Assembly: GCF_004745825.1 (NCBI RefSeq)
Contig: NZ_SRLA01000002.1
Coordinates: 1,531,967 to 1,595,966, forward strand
DNA: 64,000 nucleotides
Source: Hymenobacter fodinae
GTDB taxonomy: Bacteria; Bacteroidota; Bacteroidia; Cytophagales; Hymenobacteraceae
Reading direction: 5' to 3'
Below the pieces are notes generated by a model. The model saw only the letters and a list, made by a program, of their open reading frames with translations, did not search any database and had not been told where the DNA came from. Positions 7,324 to 16,800 of the stretch are shown piece after piece; positions within the stretch are counted from its first letter, which is position 1, and each line of letters opens with the position of its first letter. The position numbers and the translations under genes are program-made.

Positions 7324-7950
7324 TTACACGCCCCGAACCTTGCGGCGGCGGCGGCGGGTATTAGGTGAGCAGGTGTCGGTAGAATCAGGCAGTAAGCCCG
7401 ACGACTTGAGAAATACAGAAAGCCGGCTATACAGGGCTTCGGCCTTGCTATCAATAGCAGCTTGTACTTGGGCGCGTTGCGCTGGCGAGGCGGGAGCGTA
7501 ACTATTTTTTTCGCTATCAAGCGGAACGGTAATGCCTGCTTTCACCACGTTGATACCGTGCTGATTGAAGAAGCGCGAGTAGCCCGCTTGCACCCAGTAA
7601 GGATGCAGGTAATGCACCCATAGGGTGCGTAGCGGCTCGTATACCCATTCCTCCGGATTGGCCTGGGTAGGCGACTCGGGTACGTCCTGCTCTGGCTTAG
7701 GAACCAGGGCCCGGTATACCCTTTCGTGCCGGGTGGCATAGGTGCCCGGAAGCGTATCTTCCAGCACAATCTGCCCCCAATCCTTTACCGGCTTTTCTTC
7801 TAGCTTATCGATTTGCTCCAGTAGCCCATAGCCCAGCAACGGCAGCAAGTCCAACAGCCGGGCATCGTTCATAAAGGGCTCAATCTGTCCGGCCTCAATG
7901 GATTTTGAGAAGGCAACCAGCGCCGGAAAATCACTCAGTTTTGGCTTCAT
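7324..7950 (-). CDS. Phage connector-like protein, DUF6712 type (208 aa)
   Basis: A mostly helical protein starting MKPKLSDFPALVAFSKSIEAG, with a typical PLRTLWVHYLHPYWVQAGYSRFFNQHGINVV segment and a basic C-terminus (NTRRRRRKVRG). The pattern resembles the DUF6712 proteins found beside portal genes in Bacteroidetes phages, which I read as head-completion or connector proteins. It starts 2 nt after the portal stop codon. The family call is from memory of motif style and is moderate. Confidence 0.5.
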   Translation of the reverse strand: MKPKLSDFPALVAFSKSIEAGQIEPFMNDARLLDLLPLLGYGLLEQIDKLEEKPVKDWGQIVLEDTLPGTYATRHERVYRALVPKPEQDVPESPTQANPEEWVYEPLRTLWVHYLHPYWVQAGYSRFFNQHGINVVKAGITVPLDSEKNSYAPASPAQRAQVQAAIDSKAEALYSRLSVFLKSSGLLPDSTDTCSPNTRRRRRKVRGV

Positions 7951-7952
7951 AC

Positions 7953-9452
7953 TTACGCGGCAGGGGTGGCAGGTTCGGCGCCGCCTACGGGCGGGTTGCC
8001 ATCGGGAGTAAGGCCTACCAAGGCTAGGATTTGCTCCGCACTCATGGAGCTTAGCACCTTCGCGGCAACGATAGGGCTTAGGGTTTGCAGGTTTTCCAGC
8101 ACCTTGTTAGTAGCTGCAGTAGCCGGGCCGTAATCAGCAAGCGCGCGGATTTCGTCGGTGGTGAGCTTCGCTAGTACTTCTTCAGGCACGAAGCTGATCG
8201 GCTTGCGATTCCCTACGCTCAGGTGGGAAACCTCTGGGAACAGGCGGAACAAGGCCCGGAGCAGGCAGCGCTGCAGCGGCGAAAGGTCGTCCTGGGTTAG
8301 CTCAACCGCGTTCAATATCTCACGGGCGGCGCCAAGCTGGCCAGCTTTCGCAAAGCCACACAGGATCGGAGGAATACCGATGTTACGGCACACTAGCTCG
8401 CCCATGGCCTCGCGCTTCGTGATGAGCGCAGCCATGTTGTTAGTGCCCGTAATAGGCACCCAGACGGGCACCTGCTCTTTCGACTTAGCCGACAGTACTA
8501 CCAACTTCTTCCGCCCTAAAGGGTTGGTGCCGTTGCCAGTAAATTCCTTGAGCTCGTCGTCGGTGCGCTCCGCTTCAGTTTTGCCTTCCTCGTCTTCGGT
8601 GGCCTCGTCTTCTTCGCCCACCATAACCAGCGCGCCATTCGGGAAAAAGCCATTACGCACTTCCTCGTAATCGAACCGGCTGTACTCCGCATCGGCGAGT
8701 ACGTCCTCTAAGCCCGGCCAATGCGGCGGCAATGGATAGTCCATTTCGCCAGCTTTCGGAATGTAAGCGTAGAGGATTTGCCCGGGCTGGCCAATCTTCG
8801 GGCCCTCTGGGTTTTTCTCATCAACGGGCATTGCGGCTCGCTCCAGAATGCCCTTCACTACTTCCTCAGAATCATCAAAGGGTAGATGCTCCGTAGTCTC
8901 GCCTGCGTTGAAGCCCTTCTTGCCGAACTTGTGATTTAGCAGGAAAGTACCCTTATCAGTCTTACGAACCGATTGGAAGGGGAGCAGGTATGTTTCGCCC
9001 TTGCCACCTTCCGTATTGTACTTCACCAAAAATGCAGCACCATTGAAGTAGCCGCCGGAGCTGCATTCTTCCGCCCACAGGTCGTTAACCGTTTTGCCGG
9101 GCTGGCCAGGTACGGGCGTGTCGCCCATAGTGCCCAGCAATTCCTTCTTAAAATCGGGGTGGTTGGGGTCCTTAATGGGAACTGGGAAGCCCATGCCTTC
9201 CAAGAAGGCCGAACGCTTTTCCAGGGCCCGGTAACAAGCGCCGGAATCCTGAGCAGCTGCTAGGGCAATTTGCGGTACGTGGTTTCCTTCACCGAAAGCA
9301 ATGCCCTTGCCGCCCAGCGAACCGATGCCCGCGTCTTTCTGGGCTTTGATGCCAGGCGGTAAAGTAGCGGGGGCTAGGTTCATAAAACCCCGCACAACCG
9401 TAGCGGTGCGGGGTTTCGTTGAACGCGGCGCCTTTCCTTGCGGTGCGGCCAT
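7953..9452 (-). CDS. Phage portal protein (499 aa)
   Basis: Size and layout fit a portal: a variable N-terminus, then ACYRALEKRSAFLEGMGFPV, a mid-region LPFQSVRKTDKGTFLLNHKFG, an acidic linker (EEDEATEDEEGKTEAERTDDE) and the conserved segment CRNIGIPPILCGFAKAGQLG followed by AREILNAVELTQDDLSPLQ, typical of the portal core. The C-terminus is Pro/Ala-rich. Portals form the dodecameric DNA channel at the capsid vertex. Here the gene lies downstream of the capsid gene, the reverse of the usual order. Confidence 0.8.
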   Translation of the reverse strand: MAAPQGKAPRSTKPRTATVVRGFMNLAPATLPPGIKAQKDAGIGSLGGKGIAFGEGNHVPQIALAAAQDSGACYRALEKRSAFLEGMGFPVPIKDPNHPDFKKELLGTMGDTPVPGQPGKTVNDLWAEECSSGGYFNGAAFLVKYNTEGGKGETYLLPFQSVRKTDKGTFLLNHKFGKKGFNAGETTEHLPFDDSEEVVKGILERAAMPVDEKNPEGPKIGQPGQILYAYIPKAGEMDYPLPPHWPGLEDVLADAEYSRFDYEEVRNGFFPNGALVMVGEEDEATEDEEGKTEAERTDDELKEFTGNGTNPLGRKKLVVLSAKSKEQVPVWVPITGTNNMAALITKREAMGELVCRNIGIPPILCGFAKAGQLGAAREILNAVELTQDDLSPLQRCLLRALFRLFPEVSHLSVGNRKPISFVPEEVLAKLTTDEIRALADYGPATAATNKVLENLQTLSPIVAAKVLSSMSAEQILALVGLTPDGNPPVGGAEPATPAA

Positions 9453-9469
9453 GATATTAGGTGTTCTGA

Positions 9470-10015
9470 CTACTTAGAATCGTTACGGTGCTTTTCGATG
9501 GCTTCTTTCAGATCGTCCACCTTCAGGTCGTCGCCCGGCTCAGCTTTTAGCTCAGTGCGGTAAACTTCCTGTAGCTCGTCTTTGCGAAGGCCCGACAATG
9601 CCACAGGCTTGTCTGCGTCCGGTGCTGCTGCCGAAGCGGGAATAAGCTCAATCACATGGCCGCGACCGTGAGACTTTAGCACTTCCACGTCGGAGTCGAC
9701 AAAGTTGGCGGCCGTGATATTGCGCGTTTTCGGCGTGTGCACCGTAACAGTTGCGTCTTTGTAAGAGGCCTTAAAGCGGTACTTATTGCTAGTAGCAGCC
9801 ATAGTTTCAGAGGCTTGAGGTGAGGAGTAGGAGATTACAGTTTGCGCGTCTGATTGCCGTTTTAAGTAGGCTTGCAGGCGGCGCACCATGCGGTCCCGCC
9901 GGTTGCACCGCTCTAGGTAGACCTCCCAGTAAACAGCCTGCAGAGTACCCAAGGGGATAGTATCCCCCTGGGCTACTGCATCACGTACCTTTTTTAAGAG
10001 GTCCGTGGTTTCCAC
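9470..10015 (-). CDS. Phage head or neck-associated protein with a SAP/HeH-like C-terminus (181 aa)
   Basis: The GTG start at 10015 overlaps the preceding TAG stop (TAGTG), implying coupling. The first ~65 residues are helical and basic (ERCNRRDRMVRRLQAYLKRQ). A second part starts at an internal ATG (MAATSNKYRFKASYKDATV) and looks beta-rich. The last ~35 residues (LSGLRKDELQEVYRTEL, LKVDDLKEAIEKH) resemble the helix-extension-helix fold found in phage neck proteins. The second part could be translated separately. Function is inferred only from position between capsid and portal. Confidence 0.55.
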   Translation of the reverse strand: METTDLLKKVRDAVAQGDTIPLGTLQAVYWEVYLERCNRRDRMVRRLQAYLKRQSDAQTVISYSSPQASETMAATSNKYRFKASYKDATVTVHTPKTRNITAANFVDSDVEVLKSHGRGHVIELIPASAAAPDADKPVALSGLRKDELQEVYRTELKAEPGDDLKVDDLKEAIEKHRNDSK

Positions 10016-10608
10016 TATGCTACTAGCGCGTCTAGGTAAGTGGTATTAGCGATGCGGAGCGCATCCGGGTCGGTAACACCCGCTTCTACTGGAGCTTGGA
10101 ACAGCACCGGCAGGTTTGGCTCGTCGCCCTGCAATTCGAAAACGAGGGTGTTGTCGTCGTCAAGCTTGATGCCTGAACCGCCCTTACCCGTAGCTGCAGC
10201 GAGGCCTAGGCTTAAGCCTAGAATTTCGGTCTGCGTGGCGTTGGTGGGCTGGAACACTACCACGTCGTCGGCAATCGCGTAGCTCTCGAGCTGGGTGCGG
10301 TCGGTCTGCGTGAAGTGGTAGAAGCGGGCCGTATGCTTGTGCGTCCAAGTATTGTTACCTGTGGCGCCGATTTTCAGATCGTAGTTGATGCCGTTCTGAA
10401 ACTTGCGGCCGGTAACCTTGTACAGCTTCGCACCAACCTTCAGTGTTACACCGGTTACGGTGCCATCTGAGGCCTTGGCAATAGAGGCAATATCCTTGCG
10501 CAGCGTGTAGTAGAAAGTGGCATCAACGCCACCCACTTTTTTAAAGGCTTCGCAAGTAGGGTCGAAATTACCCAGAGTTAGGGGGCAACCGATGGAAGTA
10601 GTAGGCAT
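10015..10608 (-). CDS. Phage structural protein, possible major tail tube subunit (197 aa)
   Basis: Starts MPTTSIGCPLTLGNFDPTC. It is beta-rich, with paired strands around GVTLKVGAKLYKVTGRKF and HTARFYHFTQTDRTQLESY, and a Gly-rich loop TGKGGSGIKLDDDNTL. Length and composition fit a tail tube or a capsid decoration protein. No sheath gene is found, so a non-contractile tail is likely. A 112-bp gap separates it from the capsid gene; it overlaps the next gene by one base. The assignment is tentative. Confidence 0.45.
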   Translation of the reverse strand: MPTTSIGCPLTLGNFDPTCEAFKKVGGVDATFYYTLRKDIASIAKASDGTVTGVTLKVGAKLYKVTGRKFQNGINYDLKIGATGNNTWTHKHTARFYHFTQTDRTQLESYAIADDVVVFQPTNATQTEILGLSLGLAAATGKGGSGIKLDDDNTLVFELQGDEPNLPVLFQAPVEAGVTDPDALRIANTTYLDALVA

Positions 10609-10720
10609 AGCCAGGAAATGCGTTTGTGGTTAGAGAAACTTTCCGGACCAGCTGACATCAACCTCTTGTCATTTCATTGTGAGGAGTGCAGCCGGCCCGG
10701 CGAGTTGTTTCGATTCTTGA

Positions 10721-11791
10721 CTAGTAGCCGACTACCGTTACATCGCCATCGGCGTACTGCATGCCGATTTTATAGCGGATCTGAATGTTATTCAGGTCGG
10801 TGTTGCGGTCGAACCAAGCGGCCATTACTTGCGAAACTTGGTGCGTGTCGGTGCCTACCTCAAAGCCGCCTTTTACAGTCAGGTAGCCGCGGCGCTTGAA
10901 GGTTTCTACTTCTTCCTCGATATCATCATTACGCGAAATGGTAATGCCTTCGAAGGAGATAGTGCCCGTGCCATCAACGAAGTAGTTGAGGGCCTTCTCG
11001 CCGGTGGTCGTGTAGTTGCGTAGCGAGGCCGCCAGGTTGTTGTAAAGCGACGTGCTGAGCACGTACAACTTCTCCGAGTTTGGCGTCTTCGCCATGCCGC
11101 GGGGCTGGGCCTCGTACAAACCAGGCAGGAAGATGTCGCGGGTATAGTTGGCAGGCAGGGCGCCACCAGGTACTACTACGGCACGCTTGATTTTGTCCGG
11201 GTCGTCGTCCTCCAAGCCTACGCCTTTGAGGGCCAACGTCCAGAAACCATCGATAATCGACAAGGTGAGTCGCTTCGAGTAGTCGTCTTTCTGGGCTTCC
11301 GTCCAAGTCGACTTGTCGCCAGCGGGGGGCGTCTTGTCGATGGTGGTGTCGCCAAACTGAATCATCATCTGGAAGTCATTCTCCCAGATCTGGATATACA
11401 TCGTTTTGAGCAGGTCCTCAATCTCGGTGTCTTCCAGGTTGTTAACGTCGTAGCCCTTTTTGCGAGCAAGAGCGGCAATGGTATCGCCGAAGTCCTCTGC
11501 GCAAATCTGATCCCAGATTTGGGCGTTTACTACTTCCAGCCACTTTTCGCGGGCAATGATGCGGCCCGAGTTGGTCTTCTCGCCGCAACCCTCGCGCTTG
11601 CGAGTAATGTAGCGCTTCATGGCCAGAAGGATAGTCTTCTCGCGAACGACTACATCTTCCCGAACACGGATACCGAGCGAGGCTTCAACATTATCGTTGT
11701 TGAATACCTGCTTTACAATTGCCTCGCCAATAGAGCCGGGCTCTTTGCCGGTGTAATTGACTTCTTCTTTGAGTCTGATTTCGATGGGCAT
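10721..11791 (-). CDS. Probable phage major capsid protein (356 aa)
   Basis: It follows the prohead protease gene after a 66-bp gap, the usual place for the capsid gene. It has a long helical N-terminal section (about residues 1-140) with charged segments. A later core holds YLVL-type strands (EKLYVLSTSLYNNLAASLRNY) and a C-terminal beta region (FEGITISRNDDIEEEVETF). There is no enzyme motif. The lengthy intergenic gap downstream is consistent with a highly expressed gene. Sequence resemblance to a named capsid family is not obvious to me, so the call relies on size and position. Confidence 0.6.
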   Translation of the reverse strand: MPIEIRLKEEVNYTGKEPGSIGEAIVKQVFNNDNVEASLGIRVREDVVVREKTILLAMKRYITRKREGCGEKTNSGRIIAREKWLEVVNAQIWDQICAEDFGDTIAALARKKGYDVNNLEDTEIEDLLKTMYIQIWENDFQMMIQFGDTTIDKTPPAGDKSTWTEAQKDDYSKRLTLSIIDGFWTLALKGVGLEDDDPDKIKRAVVVPGGALPANYTRDIFLPGLYEAQPRGMAKTPNSEKLYVLSTSLYNNLAASLRNYTTTGEKALNYFVDGTGTISFEGITISRNDDIEEEVETFKRRGYLTVKGGFEVGTDTHQVSQVMAAWFDRNTDLNNIQIRYKIGMQYADGDVTVVGY

Positions 11792-11857
11792 AGCCGAGTC
11801 GATAGTGTTGAAAAGAGAGAGAAAGAGGTCTGCCTATTCAGCTGCGACCGGTAATGC

Positions 11858-13027
11858 TTAGATTTTGGTAACCGCGAACAGCGAACCGGAATTTTTGGCC
11901 CCGCCTACGCTCTTGTTCACCGTGCCCGTAGCACCGGCCGGAGTCGGGTTGCCAGTAGAGCCGGGCACTGAAGCCAGCTTGTTCTGAGCTAGTTTCAGCT
12001 TGTTGTTGACAATGGCGAGCTCGCGCTCTGCATCGGTGGCGCGCTTCTCAGCAGCTTCTAGGGCGGCGTTGTTTTCTACCACGTTGGCAGCCTCAGTTAC
12101 TGAGGTAATGGCACCGGCTACTACCGTAATCGAGCGGCCATCTGCCAGGGCATAAGTGTCGTCAGCAGCGGCCGTAGTCATGTCGGCATCTGAATACACC
12201 ATGTCGCCCTGGGCAATGTCATCGCCGGCGGCATCCACGTACACCGTGCCTTTCTCCTCTGCCAGCGTTACCGCAAGGTTCTTCGCTTCGGGAGCGGGAG
12301 CTGCGGCCGGGGTGGCAGGTTCGGGGGCGTTGTTTTTGAAAAGGGCCTTAACAGCGTCCACTACTTTGTTGACGATGTTGGTTTCTTCGGCTGGAGTAAT
12401 AGCCATGTTCTGCGGTTTAATTGGAAGTTTGAGGAAGTTGAGAACCTTCTCCGCTCCGGCCGGAGCGACCAGCACATCGGTAGATTTGGCCGTAGCAAAG
12501 CCACTGGCTACCATTTCATCGGCAGTCTGCCAGGCGTTGCTGTTCAAGTAGTTGTTGGCTTGCTCCATCGTGATACCAGCCCGGGCGACGTACACCTCTG
12601 CTATCTGCAGCTGGATTTTATCGAGGGAGTCCGCCGCCTCGCGCATGTCGTCGGAGTTAGCGTAGCAGCCTAGGTCGCAAATGGGTTTATGCGTGAAAGC
12701 CTGCGAGGCGTGGTCGGCATAGCGCTCATCAGCAGCGAGGAAGATTAGCACCGCAATGGAAGCGGTTAGCCCGTGGCTATAGCTAATGACCTTTACGCCC
12801 TGTTTAACCAGGTCGCGTAGGTAGTTGTAGATAGCGTAACCCTCGAAAACCTCTCCACCATAGCACTTCCAAAAGTGCAATTCAACTACCTCTGGGTATT
12901 GAGGAGTGAGGGAAGAATCAAAAGCGGCGTAGCCTTCTACTAGGTAACGAATCTCCTGTAGGGTGGTGCCCCAGAAGTCAGAACCGCTACCTATTGATTC
13001 TCCGAAATTTACTTTCGCCACCTTCAT
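11858..13027 (-). CDS. ClpP-type prohead protease with a scaffold-like C-terminal extension (389 aa)
   Basis: The first ~190 residues match phage ClpP/S49-like serine proteases. VVELHFWKCYGGEVFEGYAIYN is the strand-helix start. GLTASIAVLIFLAADERYA supplies the nucleophile Ser, AFTHKPI the His, and WQTADEMVASGFATAKS the helix before the acidic residue. From ~residue 215 an Ala/Pro/Glu-rich linker leads to a coiled coil (NNAALEAAEKRATDAERELAIVNNKLKLAQNK) and a Gly/Ser-rich tail. A protease fused to a coiled-coil tail suggests combined protease and scaffold, a known arrangement. It is transcribed away from plus-strand gene 13104-13313 across a short divergent region. Confidence 0.75.
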   Translation of the reverse strand: MKVAKVNFGESIGSGSDFWGTTLQEIRYLVEGYAAFDSSLTPQYPEVVELHFWKCYGGEVFEGYAIYNYLRDLVKQGVKVISYSHGLTASIAVLIFLAADERYADHASQAFTHKPICDLGCYANSDDMREAADSLDKIQLQIAEVYVARAGITMEQANNYLNSNAWQTADEMVASGFATAKSTDVLVAPAGAEKVLNFLKLPIKPQNMAITPAEETNIVNKVVDAVKALFKNNAPEPATPAAAPAPEAKNLAVTLAEEKGTVYVDAAGDDIAQGDMVYSDADMTTAAADDTYALADGRSITVVAGAITSVTEAANVVENNAALEAAEKRATDAERELAIVNNKLKLAQNKLASVPGSTGNPTPAGATGTVNKSVGGAKNSGSLFAVTKI

Positions 13028-13103
13028 ACAATAAAGGTGGTGTGTGCGTATATTCGGGCTACGGATTTGCCGTGAAATGCGGCACTTACTATACCTTTTT
13101 TAT

Positions 13104-13313
13104 ATGCCCGACGAAGATAAAGGCCTGCATCCGTTGCGTATCATGGTGCCCACCGAGATATACGAGAAGCTAGAAGCGCAAAAAGAAGACGAGGGGTATA
13201 CCACGTTACAGAGTTTTATCGCCCCGATTCTATGCGCCGTTGGCCGTGGGGAGATACGGCGCTCCTACCACAGTACTAGTCCCGCCATACAGACTAAGGC
13301 AGTCGGCATCTAG
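13104..13313 (+). CDS. Small prophage cargo protein, possibly ribbon-helix-helix (69 aa)
   Basis: The chosen start is MPDEDKGLHPLRIMVPTEIYEKL. An upstream in-frame ATG at 13044 would add an implausible Arg/Leu-rich leader overlapping the promoter region. The short strand HPLRIMVPTEIYEKLEAQKEDEG followed by a helix resembles the ribbon-helix-helix fold of small repressors, but this is weak. The gene lies against the late operon and has TACCTTTTTT just before the ATG, a possible -7 element. It may be a moron expressed in the lysogen. Confidence 0.55.
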   Translation: MPDEDKGLHPLRIMVPTEIYEKLEAQKEDEGYTTLQSFIAPILCAVGRGEIRRSYHSTSPAIQTKAVGI

Positions 13314-13345
13314 ATATTCTTAAGGCCACGTATATTGTGCGCCTT

Positions 13346-13843
13346 ATGAAAAAACTATACTTCGTTTCCTTGCTGGCTTGCTTTGCCTGCAATGGCGGAT
13401 CTTCCCTTACTATGTCTGCCGAACAGCAGGCGGTTACTTCCTTTCTGAAGAAAAACGCAAACGACCCCGAAAGCTATGAGCCCGTTCGGTGGTCTAAGCC
13501 CTTGGTGTGGACTCAGGAAGACGAGAATAAATTACAGGTGCCCGCCCTACTTGATTCTTCTAGGCGGATGAAAGAGAAGGAAGCGCTCATGTACGACCTC
13601 GCGAAGAATGCAGCTGAGCGGGGTTTCCCGGATGCGAAGAAGTATTCTGCGGAATGGGAGGCCTTCTCGAATAAACGTATTGCTGTACTTAAGGCGGCGA
13701 AAGAACTGCAAGAAAAGAAGGACACAACCGCAGTCGGCAAAATCCTGATTCATGCGTTTCGGGCTAAAAACAAAATGGGCGCCCTCGTCTTAGATAGCGC
13801 CCAATTTGTGGTGTTTAAGAATGGCCAGGTTAAGGTTATCTAA
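13346..13843 (+). CDS. Prophage-encoded putative lipoprotein (165 aa)
   Basis: MKKLYFVSLLACFACNGGSS is a lipoprotein signal: two lysines, a hydrophobic core, then the lipobox LLAC with Cys12 (Cys15 is an alternative). The mature part is helical and highly charged (KKNANDPESYEPVRW, RMKEKEALMYDLAKNAAERG), with a short beta-type C-terminus. I recognise no family. It is on the plus strand, convergent with and overlapping the tape measure gene by 4 bp. TATATTG at 13330-13336 could be part of a promoter. Surface-exposed prophage lipoproteins often block superinfection; that role here is inference. Confidence 0.7.
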   Translation: MKKLYFVSLLACFACNGGSSLTMSAEQQAVTSFLKKNANDPESYEPVRWSKPLVWTQEDENKLQVPALLDSSRRMKEKEALMYDLAKNAAERGFPDAKKYSAEWEAFSNKRIAVLKAAKELQEKKDTTAVGKILIHAFRAKNKMGALVLDSAQFVVFKNGQVKVI

Positions 13844-16800
13844 CCCAGCGTAGTCCGTTGCCGAACCAGCGCCCGGCGGCCTTGTGCGTTGTTGATATCC
13901 TTTACATCAACTATCACGGGTTGCCGGGCCATGGCCTGGGCTAGCTGATTGTAGTCAATATTCGGGCCGGCGGCGGCGGCACTCGCACGCACTGTGGCAC
14001 CCCCGTCGCCCGATGCCACTACGCCCACCGGACCGCCAATGGCTAGGCGCTGTGGTTGGAAAATAGGCAAGTAGGAGAGTAGACTTCCGGCCAAGGCCTG
14101 TTGGCGCATAGATTCCACTACAGCATGGCCACCGGCGCGGTGCACCTCTTCAGCAGTCCAAACGTGTTCACCGTTTGAGAGCAAGGCCGGGATAGAATCC
14201 GATGTGCCACTACCTGGGCCATCAACCCGCCCCCCTTCAGCAAAGCCGGCCGTAATGGCTGCCTTGGCCGTTTCGAAGGCAGCCGTGATAAGGCCCGATA
14301 GGATAGCGGCCCGGGTAATGCCAGTAGCACCAAATGTGGCTACACTATCCGGCTGAGCTAACGAAGTAGTTACAGCAGCGGCTTGTTGCGCCAAGACTAC
14401 TTTTTGCAGCGTATCGAGAAGCAGGATTACCAGCGTTTTACCGAACTCATCAAAATCGGCCGTTTGCTGCGTAAGCAAATCTCCCAGCGCCTGGCCTACG
14501 GTGGCAGTAAAGTCTTGGGTTAGGTCGCTAATAACCTGTAGCCGCTCCCGTTCCTTTGCTGTGATACGTGCCACCTGCGCTATTTCTACGTTGGTGCGCT
14601 GGGCCGCTAGGTCGGTAGTGTCCTTGTTGAACCGCTTAGCAATCTGAATACGAGCCTCGTATGCAGCCAAATCCTGCAGGTAGGCAGCATCTTGGTACTG
14701 TTGTTCTGATAGCGCGCCACTTGCCCGGGCCCGCTCCAGTGCCTGCTGTTGCTCGGTTATAGTTCGTTCGGCGGCATTGCTAGCTTCCTGGAAGCGGGTT
14801 TCGTTCGCCTCTCTTTCTGCCTGGGCATTAATGAGCCGTTGCCGGGCCTCATTGTTTTGCTTCTCATCTAAGGCGGCAATCTGCAGTAGGCGTTGCTTTT
14901 CAATAAGCTCGCGGCTTATTTCCAATTCTTCACTAGAGCCCACTTGCGCCCGGGCTAATCGAGCATTCAGTGTATCAATATCGGCCTGTAACGCATCCGA
15001 CTTGCGGCGGCTGGCAAATCCTCTGGCCAGTTCGGCGGCGTCGCTGTTGTACTTCTTTTCGAGGGTTAGCCGGTCCTGATCTGACAGCCCCTTCTGGGTA
15101 AGTTCAAGCTGATACGCATTGCTCAGCTTTTGCCGTAAGATATTCTCCTCTTCCTCCGAGTTGGCTTTTACACTACGCAACTGAAGGTCTAACTCCTCAC
15201 TCTGCGCTTGCAACTGCTTAGCCCGAAACTCTCTTCGCAAATCGGCTATTTCGTCTAACGCCCTTTGCTCAATCTCGCGGCGCTGGCCTCCGGTTATATT
15301 GATGGCAGAGGCCTCCGCTTTGGCCGTGGCTTCGATGGCTTTTATACGGGCGTTTAGCTCCGCTTTGCTGCCATCTGCTGCTGCAATAGCCAGCGCTGTA
15401 TAGTGCCCTTTGGTGTTAGCAAACTCGCGGTCTTGCAGCTCCTTTGCCAACTGGAACCGGTTTGTAATAAGCTCATTCTGCTTACCAGCGGCATCCTCTT
15501 GAATGTCTCTCAGCTCATTCTGGGCTTCCTTGAAAGTTTTAAATTCCTCATCGTTGAGTTTTTCCAACCCGCCGCGCTGGTCAGCTTCGGCTTTGAGTAG
15601 AGCAATCTTGCGCTGCGCTAATTCACTAAGGGTCTTCTCGCGCCGTAGCTCAGTAGCATACGCTAGCTCGTTCGCCTGTTGCCGCTTTTCAATGCTGTTA
15701 CGCTCATTGTCGCGTACGTTTTTAGCCCTCTCAACCTCATTGAGTAGCTTCTTATTCGTGTCGATATTGCGCAGCGTATCCCGCTCCAGCTTCTGGCGTT
15801 CGATGCTCAGGTCTTTAGCTAGCACTATCTCGCGGGAGATTTCGTCGCCAATACCCGACATAGCCGCTTTGGCCGAAGCAGCTGCTCCGGAGAAGTTGCC
15901 ATCAAACAGTTGCTTGATAGCGCGGCCTGCCAACCCTACGCGGTCAATCAAGACATTGAACGTGGCGCTAACTTGCGCCATCACGTTGTCTAGTAGCTGC
16001 GTGCCCTCCCTGGTCTTGGTGAGGTAAGTTGCCAGCGAGCCCAGTACGACGACAAAGGCACCCAACCCAGTTGCGAGAAGGGCAAGCTTCAGGGCACCGA
16101 GTAGCGTAATTTCCCCGGCCGTAGCAGCCTTGGCAATATTCACTATCTGGGTAAACCGTTCCTTTACCGTATTGTAGCGGGCGGTAGCGCCGGAGAAAAC
16201 ATCGGTAGAACTCGCCGCATCTTTCAGCGCAGAGCCTACGGTCTTAGCTTCCTTCGGAATTTCCTCAAGCTGCTTTTCTAGGCCCGCAACCTTGAAGCCG
16301 ATACGGGTATAGGCCTCGCTGGAATCTTCCAGCTGCTCCTGTTCCGCTTCTAGCTTGACAACCTCTTGAATTACCGGCCGGATGGCGTCGCCATAGCTTT
16401 TCAGCTTTGCCTGGGTTTGCTCGAACGAGAGGCCCGCTTTCGCGCCGGCTTCCTGTGCAGCTTTTTGCACAAACCCTATTTGGGTTGTAATCTTCTTGTA
16501 CTCGTCTGAGCCCTCGCCGACCTGCTTCTGCTGTTCTTCCAGCTTCACCAGTTGCTGAATAACGGCGGTAATATCTTTACCGATAACCCCGTAATTGCCG
16601 ACCTGGCGCCGGAAGTCTCCTACATTAACCCCGGCCGCGAGTAGGGCCTCATTCGTTTCCTTTAGTTCTGCAGTAAGGGCTTTGCCGGCCTCCGTGTTGA
16701 GTCGGTTTTCCTTGCCCATGGCGTTGTATTGCGCCGTAAGCTGAGCTGACTTAGCCTTCAGGGCATCTACACTACCTTCCTCCGCTTCGTTGGCTTTACG

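Noticed and set aside
8158..8670. A 170-codon plus-strand frame inside the portal gene
   Set aside because: Ser/Arg-rich shadow of the portal frame, with no start context or neighbours on that strand.
15503..16027. A 174-codon plus-strand frame inside the tape measure gene
   Set aside because: Ser/Leu/Arg-rich antisense of a coiled-coil gene, a common artefact.
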